The notes beneath the pieces are model-generated. The model made no database searches. It saw only the letters and a list, made by a program, of their open reading frames with translations, and was not told where the DNA came from. From the NCBI RefSeq assembly GCF_004193775.1, contig NC_041008.1, positions 12,915,731-12,979,730 on the forward strand: DNA of 64,000 bases, read 5' to 3'. Of the stretch, positions 22,616 through 32,998 are shown piece by piece. The first letter of the stretch is position 1; the number at the start of each line of letters is the position of its first letter. The DNA is from Glycine soja. Lineage: Eukaryota; Streptophyta; Magnoliopsida; Fabales; Fabaceae. Position numbers and translations under genes: made by a program.

Positions 22616-23589
22616 TGATGCAATCCTACCCTGCAAGGGCATTGGATAGAAGACTCCAAGTAGATTGAGCCAAAGATGCAAGAGAAGGCCCTAGGGTTCT
22701 CATGAGCCTTAGGGTAGATTTCGGGCCCATGGGCTAAGTATGAGTCCACTTATCTTTGTACATATTAGATTAAGGTTTCATTATTTTTTGGGCCTTGTGT
22801 TTAGGACTCCATAATGTAGGTAGGGTACCCTTGAAATGTAGAATTTTTCAGCCCTTGTATTTTAGGGCACCTAGACTAGTTTTTGTATTAGAGGTAGTTT
22901 TGTAATTTCACATGCATTGCGTGAATATTTGATGTGTGTGTTGGTAAATAAATTTAATTGAATTGGGAGAAACCCAATCCAATTAAATTTTAGAGGGGGA
23001 GGTGAGCATTTGCTTGCTACACCCCATTGCCACATCATATAGTCACACTTTGTGCATGTCCTTCATGCTTTACATGCCCCATGACACCTAAGCACACTTA
23101 GTGGAGAATCTTGGACTTGATCTTGGATTAGTGGGGTGAACCATAGCTAAAATTCACAAATCATAATTAGTGAAATTTTGGCTCCAAAATTTGGCTCCAC
23201 AAATTCAATTTCAAATTCAAGTAAAATTTGAATAGAAATTCAAATTTTCCTCCAATTCTGTGTGACACTTAGGCTATAAATAGAGGCCATGTGTGTGCAT
23301 TTTTTCAACTTTGATCATTTGGGAATTAAACTTCAAAGTTCAGACTTCTTTAGAGGCACTAAATTTCGTGCTCTTCTCTTCCTCTCCCTTCATTTATCTT
23401 CTTCTACCCTCAAGCTCTTATCCATGACTTCCGATGGTAGTGAGCTTCTTCTAGACTCATCTTCTACTTGAAGTGGCGTCTCCATTCATCTTCCTCCTTC
23501 TCCATTCCGCTGCAATTAGGCCTTAAGAATCAAAGGAATCCATTGATGAAGAAGATCCAAGGCCTACAAGCTCCACATGGAGCTACGTG
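22616..23589 (+). repeat. Gypsy A 3' LTR, full length
   Basis: Starts TGATGCAATCC and ends near GGAGCTACGT, about 970 bp. It has a TATA-like CTATAAATAG at 23274-23283. The terminal CA seen in the 5' LTR is replaced by GA, so the exact end is uncertain by a few bases. Confidence 0.8.
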
Positions 23590-24099
23590 AAAGTCACTCC
23601 TGGCTTTCACAAACAATTTAAGTTTGATAAAAACAAGTATTTTAATCACTCAATGAATTTTTTTAGAATAAGCTTGAATATAATGAAACTTGCTAACTTA
23701 GTAATGCTGAGATTCACTCTATTCGCTCAAGTTTCCTTCGTCCGGTGGACTAACAGTGTTACAATGCTTGTTTGTTTTGTCTATGAATATTCTCTTATTT
23801 TTTGACCACCTTAACATGAACATCTTCAGGCATTATACACTTGTTTGTTTTGTCTTCGTATATTCTCTTGTTTTTTCAACCACCTTAACATGAACATCTT
23901 CAGACATTATAGACTCTAGAGCTTTGATCCGTTGAGAGATCCCAACTAGCCATTGTTTAATAGCTTTGGCGCTTGACACGAGGTCAATACTGTGCAGAGA
24001 GAGTGTGTGGGGACCACAAATGCTTTTCGCAACATATCTTTATAGAAGTATAGCTTGTCAGTGTCACCAAGTGCTCAGAGTTGACTTTCAAAGTACAGA
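23590..24099. other. Unassigned DNA with a short tandem duplication
   Basis: An approximately 75-bp unit containing TTGTTTGTTTTGTCT and CCACCTTAACATGAACATC occurs twice in tandem at about 23764-23910. No gene is supported. Confidence 0.6.
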
Positions 24100-25117
24100 T
24101 CGAAAGCAACGTTAACATCATAAGGAATTAAGAATGTCAAGACACAACAATTTATGTGTGACTTGAGACAGTGCTGGTAATCGATTACACTCTTTAAAAT
24201 TTGAATTAAAACGTTCAGAAACTGCTGGTAATCGATTACCATATATGTGTAATCGATTACACAGTGCAAATTTTGAATTCAAATTTTAATAGCTGTTGTA
24301 AATCAGTTTTGGCCACTGGTAATCGATTACATCCTCTGGTAATCGATTACCAGAGAGTAAATTTGTTGAAAAACACTTTTTTAACTTAAAATTCTTGGCC
24401 AAACCTTTTGCTAATCCAATTGGAATTCCCTTCCATTTTAATATCCTTTCTAAGACTCTATAGACTGTCTTGATCATCCATCTTGATTATCTCTAATTAC
24501 TTTGTCTTGAGTAAATCTTTGAGAAGCATATGATTCATGTAATCCTTTGGCATCATCAAAACATTCTCAACAGTCACATCCTTTAATGTGGTTATTGAAT
24601 GGCTATCATAGGCCTATATATGTGTGACTTGAGACACGATTTTGACAGAGATTTTCAGAACAACAAGTGTTTATCCTCTCAAAGAGCAAAATCATTTTAT
24701 CCTCTTAAGAATTCCTTGGCCAATTCAATTGCAATTCATTAAGGAATTATTTGAGCGCTCAATCTGTAAAATCTATCTCTTTCTAGAGAGATTCATTCTT
24801 CTTCTTCTACTCATTCTCTAAGGGATTAAGAGACCGTGGGTCTCTTGTTGTAAAGGAATTCTAAACACAAAGGAAGGATTGTCCTTGTGTGTTTAGAACT
24901 TGTAAAAGGAATTTACAAGATAGTGGAACTCTCAAGCGGGTTGCTTGGGGACTGGACGTAGGCACAAGGGTGTGGCCGAACCAGTATAAATCTGAGTTTG
25001 CACTTTCTCTTCCCTTAATCTCCTTTGTTTATTATTGCTTTACATTCATATTCAAATTGTTTTATTTGAATTAATATTTAAGAAGTTCATTGTTAAGGGA
25101 ATCTATAACTTGAAAAG
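24100..25117 (+). mobile_element. Copia-type LTR fragment with TAATCGATTA palindromes
   Basis: The segment around 24930-25000 (GGTTGCTTGGGGACTGGACG, GGCACAAGGGTGTGGCCGAA) is typical of the R/U5 end of soybean copia LTRs. Palindromes start at 24178, 24229, 24250, 24320 and 24340. No coding part of this element adjoins it. It abuts gypsy B at about 25118. Confidence 0.55.
24178..24349. repeat. Five TAATCGATTA palindromes, two of them in pairs
   Basis: Starts at 24178, 24229/24250 (21 bp apart) and 24320/24340 (20 bp apart). The same 20-21 bp pairing is seen in the unrelated solo LTR at 5087-5477. Confidence 0.9.
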
Positions 25118-25243
25118 AAAGTGAAATAAATCTACCCCCAAGAAGAAGGACAACCTTTAATGGTTAAGGAGGTAAGTGTCTCCTCCAAGAGGTTAGTTAA
25201 GAAGGAAAGTCATTTTGAAATAAAGACAAATATTAAAGAAACT
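25118..25243 (+). mobile_element. Gypsy B, left piece
   Basis: The sequence from AAATCTACCCCCAAGAAGAA to AATATTAAAGAAAC is homologous to gypsy A 21700-21830. It is cut by the SIRE1-like element, and the right piece resumes at 34530. Confidence 0.85.
25239..25243. repeat. Target-site duplication AAACT, left copy
   Basis: Directly precedes the LTR start TGTTAGTGC at 25244 and is repeated at 34530-34534. The intact site in gypsy A reads AAATTTCCCC at this point. Confidence 0.93.
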
Positions 25244-26244
25244 TGTTAGTGCTTAGCTTTACTGAGTTTTAAAAGATTGGCTAAAATTTTGTTAAAACAT
25301 AAGCACTTAGACAATGAAGGAAAGCTGGAGTTGCTGCACATGATGTCTAACATTATGTCAAGGAATCAGATTGGGCTGCACAATGCACAAGGCAAGATAA
25401 AATGTCAAATGAAGAATTGAAGCTGCAGGATCCACGATGTCGGATACAATGTCCAGGACATCCTGCCCGAAAATACTGGACACATAAATCTGTTATATAT
25501 TTAACAGATTAATGTGCAGTTAGCAACAGATTAGGCGCTATAATCTTTAGGAACGAATTAAAAGATAATTAAAGTTTGAATTACAAACTTGAATAGTTTC
25601 GTTCAGGGATTAGAGATTGAAGATAAAAACTAAAAGATAAAACTTTATCTTTTAGATCTTTAAGTGCAGATTTTCAGGAGAATGATAGATCTTATCCAGC
25701 GCAAGTTGTTGCAGCCCAGATACGTACACTGCTATATAAACATGAAGGCTGCACGGGTTTTGTACCAAGTCCGAGATTGAAGAGTTATTTTGTGAGTTTT
25801 GGGACTTGAGTGTTTTGTGAGCCACCTTGATGTTACCCTGACATCAAGTGTTGGACCTGAGTGTGTAGAGTTGATCTCTATTGTTCAGAGAGCAATCTCT
25901 GGTGTGTCTTTGATTTGTTTGTAAACACGGGTGAGTGATTGAGAGGGAGTGAGAGGGGTTCTCTTATCTAAGAGTGGCTCTTAGGTAGAAGTTGCACGGG
26001 TAGTGGTTAGGTGAGAAGGTTGTATACAGTGGCTGTTAGATCTTCGAACTAATACTATTTTAGTGGATTTCCTCCCTGGCTTGGTAGCCCCCAGATGTAG
26101 GTGACGTTGCACCGAACTGGGTTAACAATCCTCTTGTGTTATTTACTTGTTTAATCTGTTCATACGGTCATATACAATCTGCATGTTCTGAAGCGCGATG
26201 TCGTGACATCCTGTACGACATCTGTCCCCAGTATCAGAATTTCA
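25244..26244 (+). repeat. SIRE1-like 5' LTR
   Basis: TGTTAGTGC...GAATTTCA, 1001 bp. The TATA box TATATAAA is at 25733-25740. A perfect 8-bp stem CTTGATGT / ACATCAAG with a 7-base loop is at 25826-25848. Three 26-27 bp GATGTC modules are at 25342, 25436 and 26197. Confidence 0.95.
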
Positions 26245-26246
26245 AT

Positions 26247-26258
26247 TGGTATCAGAGC
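26247..26258 (+). promoter_or_regulatory. Primer-binding site of the SIRE1-like element
   Basis: TGGTATCAGAGC, complementary to the 3' end of initiator tRNA-Met, two bases after the 5' LTR. Confidence 0.95.
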
Positions 26259-26302
26259 GGGCACTCTAAATCACTGAGTGAGATCTAGGGAGATAAATTC
26301 TG

Positions 26303-27784
26303 ATGAACATGGAGAGAGAAGGAGGACCAGTGAACAGACCACCAATTCTGGATGGAACCAACTATGAATACTGGAAAGCAAGGATGGTGGCCTTCCTCAA
26401 ATCACTGGATAGCAGAACCTGGAAAGCTGTCATCAAAGGCTGGGAACATCCCAAGATGCTGAACACAGAAGGAAAGCCCACTGATGAATTAAAGCCAGAA
26501 GAAGACTGGACAAAAGAAGAAGACGAATTGGCACTTGGAAACTCCAAAGCCTTGAATGCCCTATTCAATGGAGTTGACAAGAATATCTTCAGATTGATCA
26601 ACACATGCACAGGTTCCAAGGATGCATGGGAGATTCTGAAAACCACTCATGAAGGAACCTCCAAAGTGAAGATGTCCAGATTGCAACTATTGGCTACAAA
26701 ATTCGAAAATCTGAAGATGAAGGAGGAAGAATGCATTCATGACTTCCACATGAACATTCTTGAAATTGCCAATGCTTGCACTGCCTTGGGAGAAAGGATG
26801 ACAGATGAAAAGCTGGTGAGAAAGATCCTCAGATCTTTGCCTAAGAGATTTGACATGAAAGTCACTGCAATAGAGGAGGCCCAAGACATTTGCAACATGA
26901 GAGTAGATGAACTCATTGGTTCCCTTCAAACCTTTGAGCTAGGACTCTCGGATAGGACTGAAAAGAAGAGCAAGAGCCTGGCATTCGTGTCCAATGATGA
27001 AGGAGAAGAAGATGAGTATGACCTGGATACTGATGAAGGTCTGACTAACGCAGTTGTGCTCCTTGGAAAACAGTTCAACAAAGTGCTGAACAGAATGGAC
27101 AGGAGGCAGAAACCACATGTCCGGAACATTCCTTTCGACATCAGGAAAGGTAGTGAATACCAGAAGAAGTCAGATGAAAAGCCCAGTCACAGCAAAGGAA
27201 TTCAATGCCATGGGTGTGAAGGCTATGGACACATCAAAGCTGAATGTCCCACCCATCTCAAGAAGCAGAGGAAAGGACTTTCTGTATGTCGGTCTGATGA
27301 TACAGAGAGTGAACAAGAAAGTGATTCTGACAGAGATGTGAATGCACTCACTGGGATATTTGAATCTGATGAAGATTCAAGTGATATTGATGTTGAAATC
27401 ACTTTTGATGAGCTTGCTATATCCTATAGAGAACTATGCATCAAAAGTGAGAAGATTCTTCAGCAAGAAGCACAACTGAAGAAGATCATTGCAAATCTGG
27501 AGGCTGAGAAGGAGGCACATGAAGAGGAAATCTCTGAGCTTAAAGGAGAAATTGGTTTTCTGAACTCTAAACTGGAAAACATGACAAAATCAATAAAGAT
27601 GCTGAATAAAGGCTCAGACATGCTTGATGAGGTGCTACAGCTTGGAAAGAATGTTGGAAACCAGAGAGGACTTGGATTTAATCATAAATCTGCTGGCAGA
27701 TCAACCATGACAGAATTTGTTCCTGCCAAAAACAGCACTGGAGCCTCGATGTCACAACATCGGTCTCGACATCATGGAACGTAG
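26303..27784 (+). CDS. SIRE1-like gag (nucleocapsid-type), ends at an in-frame UAG
   Basis: A 493-codon gag starts at the ATG 45 bases after the PBS. It forms virus-like particles in the cytoplasm in related elements. A copia gag domain lies at about residues 20-215 (NYEYWKARMVAFLKS, LQLLATKFENLKMKE). A CCHC knuckle CHGCEGYGHIKAEC sits near residue 302, and a glutamate-rich coiled coil at about 370-450. UAG at 27782-27784 ends it. The same frame stays open into pol and immediately encodes a second knuckle ([14 protein letters not shown]), so the stop falls between two RNA-binding knuckles. In SIRE1 gag-pol is normally a single frame, so this is either a private nonsense mutation or a read-through site. 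Confidence 0.9.
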   Translation: MNMEREGGPVNRPPILDGTNYEYWKARMVAFLKSLDSRTWKAVIKGWEHPKMLNTEGKPTDELKPEEDWTKEEDELALGNSKALNALFNGVDKNIFRLINTCTGSKDAWEILKTTHEGTSKVKMSRLQLLATKFENLKMKEEECIHDFHMNILEIANACTALGERMTDEKLVRKILRSLPKRFDMKVTAIEEAQDICNMRVDELIGSLQTFELGLSDRTEKKSKSLAFVSNDEGEEDEYDLDTDEGLTNAVVLLGKQFNKVLNRMDRRQKPHVRNIPFDIRKGSEYQKKSDEKPSHSKGIQCHGCEGYGHIKAECPTHLKKQRKGLSVCRSDDTESEQESDSDRDVNALTGIFESDEDSSDIDVEITFDELAISYRELCIKSEKILQQEAQLKKIIANLEAEKEAHEEEISELKGEIGFLNSKLENMTKSIKMLNKGSDMLDEVLQLGKNVGNQRGLGFNHKSAGRSTMTEFVPAKNSTGASMSQHRSRHHGT

Positions 27785-30700
27785 CAGAAAAAGAGCAACA
27801 GAAAGAAGTGGAGGTGTCACTACTGTGGCAAGTATGGTCACATAAAGCCTTTTTGTTATCATCTACATGGCCATCCACGTCATGGAACTCAAAATAGCAG
27901 CAGCGGAAGAAAGATGGTGTGGGTTCCAAAACACAAGATTGTTAGTCTTGTTGTTCATACTTCACTTAGAGCATCAGCTAAGGAAGATTGGTACCTAGAT
28001 AGCGGCTATTCCAGACACATGACAGGAGTTAAAGAATTCCTGGTGAACATTGAACCTTGCTCCACTAGCTATGTGACATTTGGAGATGGCTCTAAAGGAA
28101 AGATCACTGGAATGGGAAAGCTAGTCCATGATGGACTTCCTAGTCTGAACAAAGTACTGCTGGTGAAGGGACTGACTGCAAACTTGATCAGCATCAGTCA
28201 GTTGTGTGATGAAGGATTCAATGTAAACTTCACAAAGTCAGAATGCTTGGTGACAAATGAGAAGAATGAAGTTCTAATGAAGGGCAGCAGATCAAAGGAC
28301 AACTGCTACCTATGGACACCTCAAGAAACCAGTTACTCCTCCACATGTCCATCCTCCAAAGAAGATGAAGTCAAAATATGGCATCAAAGATTTGGACATC
28401 TGCACTTAAGAGGCATGAAGAATATCATTGACAAAGGTGCTGTTAGAGGCATTCCCAATCTGAAAATAGAAGAAGGCAGAATTTGTGGTGAATGTCAGAT
28501 TGGAAAGCAAGTCAAGATGTCCCACCAGAAGCTTCAACATCAGACCACTTCCAGGGTGCTAGAACTTCTTCACATGGACTTGATGGGGCCTATGCAAGTT
28601 GAAAGCCTTGGAGGAAAGAGGTATGCCTATGTTGTTGTGGATGATTTCTCCAGATTTACCTGGGTCAACTTTATCAGAGAGAAATCAGACACCTTTGAAG
28701 TATTCAAAGAGTTGAGTCTAAGACTTCAAAGAGAAAAAGACTGTGTCATCAAGAGAATTAGGAGTGACCATGGTAGAGAGTTTGAAAACATCAAGTTTAC
28801 TGAATTCTGCACATCTGAAGGCATCACTCATGAGTTCTCTGCAGCCATCACACCACAACAAAATGGCATAGTTGAAAGGAAAAACAGGACTTTGCAAGAA
28901 GCTGCTAGGGTCATGCTTCATGCCAAAGAACTTCCCTATAATTTCTGGGCTGAAGCCATGAACACAGCATGCTATATCCACAACAGAGTCACACTTAGAA
29001 GAGGGACTCCAACCACACTGTATGAAATCTGGAAAGGGAGGAAGCCAACTGTCAAGCACTTCCACATCTTTGGAAGTCCATGTTACATTTTGGCAGATAG
29101 AGAGCAAAGGAGAAAGATGGATCCCAAGAGTGATGCAGGAATATTCTTGGGATACTCTACAAACAGCAGAGCATATAGAGTATTCAATTCCAGAACCAGA
29201 ACTGTGATGGAATCCATCAATGTGGTTGTTGATGATCTAACTCCAGCAAGAAAGAAGGATGTCGAAGACGATGTCAGAACATCGGGAGACAATGTAGCAG
29301 ATACAGCTAAAAGTGCAGAAAATGCAGAAAATGCAGAAAACTCTGATTCTGCTACAGATGAACCAAACATCAATCAACCTGACAAGAGTCCTTCCATTAG
29401 AATCCAGAAGATGCACCCCAAGGAGCTGATTATAGGAGATCCAAACAGAGGAGTCACTACAAGATCAAGGGAGTCTGAGATTGTCTCAAATTCATGTTTT
29501 GTCTCCAAAACTGAGCCAAAGAATGTGAAAGAGGCACTGACTGATGAGTTCTGGATCAATGCTATGCAAGAAGAATTGGAGCAATTCAAAAGGAATGAAG
29601 TCTGGGAGCTAGTTCCTAGACCCAAGGGAACTAATGTGATTGGCACCAAGTGGATCTTCAAGAACAAAACCAATGAAGAAGGTGTTATAACCAGAAACAA
29701 GGCCAGACTTGTTGCTCAAGGCTACACTCAGATTGAAGGTGTAGACTTTGATGAAACTTTCGCCCCTGTCGCTAGACTTGAGTCCATCAGACTATTACTT
29801 GGTGTAGCTTGCATCCTCAAATTCAAGCTGTATCAGATGGATGTGAAGAGCGCGTTTCTGAATGGATACCTGAATGAAGAAGTCTATGTGGAGCAGCCAA
29901 AGGGATTTGCAGATCCAACTCATCCAGATCATGTATACAAGCTCAAGAAGGCTCTCTATGGATTGAAGCAAGCTCCAAGAGCTTGGTATGAAAGGCTAAC
30001 AAAGTTCCTTACTCAGCAAGGGTATAGGAAGGGAGGAATTGACAAGACTCTCTTTGTTAAACAAGATGCTGAAAACTTGATGATAGCACAGATATATGTT
30101 GATGACATTGTGTTTGGAGGGATGTCGAATGAGATGCTTCGACATTTTGTCCAACAGATGCAATCTGAATTTGAGATGAGTCTTGTTGGAGAGCTGACTT
30201 ATTTTCTGGGACTCCAAGTGAAGCAGATGGAAGACTCCATATTCCTCTCACAAAGCAAGTATGCAAAGAACATTGTCAAGAAGTTTGGGATGGAAAATGC
30301 CAGCCATAAAAGAACACCTGCACCTACTCACTTGAAGCTGTCAAAGGATGAAGCTGGCACCAGTGTTGATCAAAGTTTGTACAGAAGCATGATTGGGAGC
30401 TTACTATATTTAACAGCAAGCAGACCTGACATCACCTTTGCAGTAGGTGTTTGTGCAAGATATCAAGCCAACCCCAAGATAAGTCACTTGAATCAAGTAA
30501 AGAGAATTCTGAAATATGTAAATGGCACCAGTGACTATGGGATTATGTACTGTCATTGTTCAGATTCAATGCTGGTTGGATATTGTGATGCTGATTGGGC
30601 TGGTAGTGCAGATGACAGAAAAAGCACTTCTGGTGGAGGTTTCTATTTGGGAAACAATCTTATTGCATGGTTCAGCAAGAAGCAGAACTGTGTGTCCCTA

Positions 30701-31045
30701 TCTACTGCAGAAGCAGAGTATATTGCAGCAGGAAGCAGCTGTTCACAACTAGTTTGGATGAAGCAGATGCTGAAGGAGTACTATGTCGAACAAGATGTCA
30801 TGACATTGTACTGTGACAACATGAGTGCTATTAATATCTCTAAAAATCCTGTTCAACACAGCAGAACCAAGCACATTGACATTAGACATCACTATATTAG
30901 AGATCTTGTTGATGATAAAGTTATCACACTAGAGCATGTTGCCACAGAGGAACAAGTAGCAGATATTTTCACAAAGGCATTGGATGCAAATCAGTTTGAA
31001 AAACTGAGGGGCAAGCTGGGCATTTGTCTGCTAGAGGAATTATAG
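27785..31045 (+). CDS. SIRE1-like pol: second knuckle, protease, integrase, RT, RNase H
   Basis: The frame is open from 27785; the first internal ATG is 27914. Numbering from that ATG: protease DSG at residues 29-31 ([10 protein letters not shown]; the family usually has DSGCS); integrase HHCC from about 157 ([10 protein letters not shown] ... CGECQIGKQ); integrase DDE at about 222, 284 and 320 ([28 protein letters not shown]); RT from about 560 with YVDD at about 728-731; RNase H with CDADW, STAEAEY and CDN from about 888 to 966. All catalytic motifs look intact. Order PR-INT-RT-RH is diagnostic of Ty1/copia. It ends at UAG 31043-31045. Expression of the whole polyprotein needs passage through the gag UAG or initiation at 27914. 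Confidence 0.93.
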   Translation, partial: QKKSNRKKWRCHYCGKYGHIKPFCYHLHGHPRHGTQNSSSGRKMVWVPKHKIVSLVVHTSLRASAKEDWYLDSGYSRHMTGVKEFLVNIEPCSTSYVTFGDGSKGKITGMGKLVHDGLPSLNKVLLVKGLTANLISISQLCDEGFNVNFTKSECLVTNEKNEVLMKGSRSKDNCYLWTPQETSYSSTCPSSKEDEVKIWHQRFGHLHLRGMKNIIDKGAVRGIPNLKIEEGRICGECQIGKQVKMSHQKLQHQTTSRVLELLHMDLMGPMQVESLGGKRYAYVVVDDFSRFTWVNFIREKSDTFEVFKELSLRLQREKDCVIKRIRSDHGREFENIKFTEFCTSEGITHEFSAAITPQQNGIVERKNRTLQEAARVMLHAKELPYNFWAEAMNTACYIHNRVTLRRGTPTTLYEIWKGRKPTVKHFHIFGSPCYILADREQRRKMDPKSDAGIFLGYSTNSRAYRVFNSRTRTVMESINVVVDDLTPARKKDVEDDVRTSGDNVADTAKSAENAENAENSDSATDEPNINQPDKSPSIRIQKMHPKELIIGDPNRGVTTRSRESEIVSNSCFVSKTEPKNVKEALTDEFWINAMQEELEQFKRNEVWELVPRPKGTNVIGTKWIFKNKTNEEGVITRNKARLVAQGYTQIEGVDFDETFAPVARLESIRLLLGVACILKFKLYQMDVKSAFLNGYLNEEVYVEQPKGFADPTHPDHVYKLKKALYGLKQAPRAWYERLTKFLTQQGYRKGGIDKTLFVKQDAENLMIAQIYVDDIVFGGMSNEMLRHFVQQMQSEFEMSLVGELTYFLGLQVKQMEDSIFLSQSKYAKNIVKKFGMENASHKRTPAPTHLKLSKDEAGTSVDQSLYRSMIGSLLYLTASRPDITFAVGVCARYQANPKISHLNQVKRILKYVNGTSDYGIMYCHCSDSMLVGYCDADWAGSADDRKSTSGGGFYLGNNLIAWFSKKQNCVSLSTAEAEYIAAGSSCSQLVWMKQMLKEYYVEQDVMTLYCDNMSAINISKNPVQHSRTKHIDIRHHYIRDLVDDKVITLEHVATEEQVADIFTKALDANQFEKLRGKLGICLLEEL

Positions 31046-31051
31046 CAGCTA
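31043..31051 (+). promoter_or_regulatory. Stop-codon read-through context UAG-CAG-CTA
   Basis: The pol stop TAG is followed by CAG CTA, an exact match to the UAG-CAR-YYA read-through consensus known from tobamoviruses. The downstream envelope-like ORF is in the same frame with no other stop. Read-through at this junction is established for soybean SIRE1. Confidence 0.88.
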
Positions 31052-32998
31052 CTTCTATCTGAACGTGCTCAAACGTCTCACTCAACATTAATAGCACGTT
31101 CACTACTGAGCCAAAACAAATTCAAACTCCGTCCCCCTACCTTCCTCATTCAAACTTACATTTTCGTGGCAATCTCGTTTTCATTCCCCAACACTTCTCA
31201 GATATTCACGAAACCACTCCAAAAGCTCTGCTTCTCCATGGCTACCTCACCAAAAGAAACCTCATCCCCTGTTTCACCCTCTGTACCATCATCTCCATCA
31301 TCCACCAAAACTCCATCAAACCAGGAACAACCCGAATTCAATATCCAACCCATACAAATGATTCCTGGTCCAGGCCCTGTTCCTGAGAAACTGGTCCCTA
31401 AAAGACAACAGGGAGTGAAGATTTCTGAAAACCCTAGCTTTGCAACAAGCCCTAGGGAAGTAGACACTGAGATGGATAAGAAGATCCGCAGTCTTGTGAA
31501 TAGCATTTTGAAAAATGCTTCTGTGCCTGATGCTGATAAAGATGTTCCAACATCTTCCACCCCAAATGCTGAAGTCCTCCCTTCACCCAGTGAAGAGGAA
31601 TCAACAGAGGAAGAGGATCAAGCCACAGAGGAGACCCCTGCACCAAGGGCACCAGAACCTGCTCCAGGTGACCTCATTGACCTAGAAGAAGTAGAATCTG
31701 ATGAGGAACCCATTACCAAAAAGTTGGCACCTGGCATTGCAGAAAGATTACAAAGCAGAAAGGGAAAAACCCCCATTACTAGGTCTGGACGTATCAAAAC
31801 TATTGCACAGAAGAAGAGCACACCAATCACTCCTACCACATCCAGATGGAGCAAAGTTGCAATCCCGTCCAAGAAGAGGAAAGAAATTTCCTCATCTGAT
31901 TCTGATGATGATGTCGAACTAGATGTTCCCGACATCAAGAGAGCCAAGAAATCAGGGAAAAAGGTGCCTGGAAATGTCCCTGATGCTCCATTGGACAACA
32001 TTTCATTCCACTCCATTGGCAATGTTGAAAGGTGGAAATTTGTATATCAACGCAGACTTGCTTTAGAAAGAGAACTGGGAAGAGATGCCTTGGATTGCAA
32101 GGAGATCATGGACCTCATCAAGGCTGCTGGACTGCTGAAAACTGTCACCAAGTTGGGAGATTGTTATGAATGTCTAGTCAGGGAATTCATTGTCAACATT
32201 CCCTCTGACATAACAAACAGAAAGAGTGATGAGTATCAGAAAGTGTTTGTCAGAGGAAAATGTATTAGATTCTCCCCTGCTGTAATCAACAAGTATCTGG
32301 GCAGACCAACTGAAGGAGTGGTGGATATTGCTGTTTCTGAGCATCAAATTGCCAAGGAAATCACTGCCAAGCAAGTCCAGCATTGGCCAAAGAAAGGGAA
32401 GCTTTCTGCAGGGAAGCTAAGTGTGAAGTATGCAATCCTGCATAGGATTGGGACTGCAAACTGGGTACCCACCAATCATACTTCCACTGTTGCCACAGGT
32501 TTGGGTAAATTTCTGTATGCTGTTGGAACCAAGTCCAAATTTAATTTTGGAAACTATATTTTTGATCAAACTATTAAGCATTCAGAATCTTTTGCTGTCA
32601 AATTACCCATTGCCTTCCCAACTGTATTGTGTGGCATTATGTTGAGTCATCATCCCAATATTTTAAACAACATTGACTCTGTGAAGAAGAGAGAATCTCC
32701 TCTATCCCTGCATTACAAACTGTTTGAGGGGACACATGTCCCAGACATTGTCTCGACATCAGGGAAAGCTGCTGCTTCAGGTGCTGTGTCCAAGGATGAT
32801 TTGATTGCTGAACTCAAGGACACATGCAAGGTGCTGGAGGCAACCATCAAAGCCAACACAGAGAAGAAAATGGAGCTGGAACGCCTGATCAAAAGACTCT
32901 CAGACAATGGCGTTGATGATGGAGAAGCAGCTGAGGAAGAAGAAGATGCAGCAGAGGATACAGAATCAGATGATGATGATTCTGATGCCACCCCATGA
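31046..32998 (+). CDS. SIRE1-type envelope-like ORF, expressed by read-through
   Basis: 650 codons are open from the codon after the UAG. The first in-frame ATG is 31238-31240. The N-terminal 40 codons contain a hydrophobic stretch FLIQTYIFVAISFSF (about 31142-31186), included only if translation enters from pol. Then come a Ser/Pro-rich segment, an acidic segment, basic KKRK-type clusters (about 31870-31960), a conserved-looking globular middle (about 32010-32700) and a C-terminal coiled coil (about 32800-32915) ending in an acidic tail. Function is unknown; no enzymatic motif is seen and fusion activity has not been shown for this family. The frame is intact. Confidence 0.85.
   Translation, partial: QLLLSERAQTSHSTLIARSLLSQNKFKLRPPTFLIQTYIFVAISFSFPNTSQIFTKPLQKLCFSMATSPKETSSPVSPSVPSSPSSTKTPSNQEQPEFNIQPIQMIPGPGPVPEKLVPKRQQGVKISENPSFATSPREVDTEMDKKIRSLVNSILKNASVPDADKDVPTSSTPNAEVLPSPSEEESTEEEDQATEETPAPRAPEPAPGDLIDLEEVESDEEPITKKLAPGIAERLQSRKGKTPITRSGRIKTIAQKKSTPITPTTSRWSKVAIPSKKRKEISSSDSDDDVELDVPDIKRAKKSGKKVPGNVPDAPLDNISFHSIGNVERWKFVYQRRLALERELGRDALDCKEIMDLIKAAGLLKTVTKLGDCYECLVREFIVNIPSDITNRKSDEYQKVFVRGKCIRFSPAVINKYLGRPTEGVVDIAVSEHQIAKEITAKQVQHWPKKGKLSAGKLSVKYAILHRIGTANWVPTNHTSTVATGLGKFLYAVGTKSKFNFGNYIFDQTIKHSESFAVKLPIAFPTVLCGIMLSHHPNILNNIDSVKKRESPLSLHYKLFEGTHVPDIVSTSGKAAASGAVSKDDLIAELKDTCKVLEATIKANTEKKMELERLIKRLSDNGVDDGEAAEEEEDAAEDTESDDDDSDATP

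Larger units (their letters stand above)
18763..23589 (+). mobile_element. Ty3/gypsy element A, non-autonomous, 5' LTR truncated
   Basis: Direct repeats at 18763-19092 and 23261-23588 are the shared part of two LTRs. About 22 differences in 328 aligned bases are seen by eye, mostly transitions, so it is an old insertion. A PBS follows the 5' LTR, and a PPT precedes the full 3' LTR at 22616. The internal DNA encodes only gag and a collapsed reverse transcriptase, with no protease, RNase H or integrase recognised. The 5' LTR lacks about 640 bp present in the 3' LTR. Confidence 0.85.

Noticed and set aside
31166..31168. Apparent start of the env-like ORF at 31166
   Set aside because: The codon is GTG, not ATG. 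The frame is open from the leaky UAG and the first ATG is at 31238.
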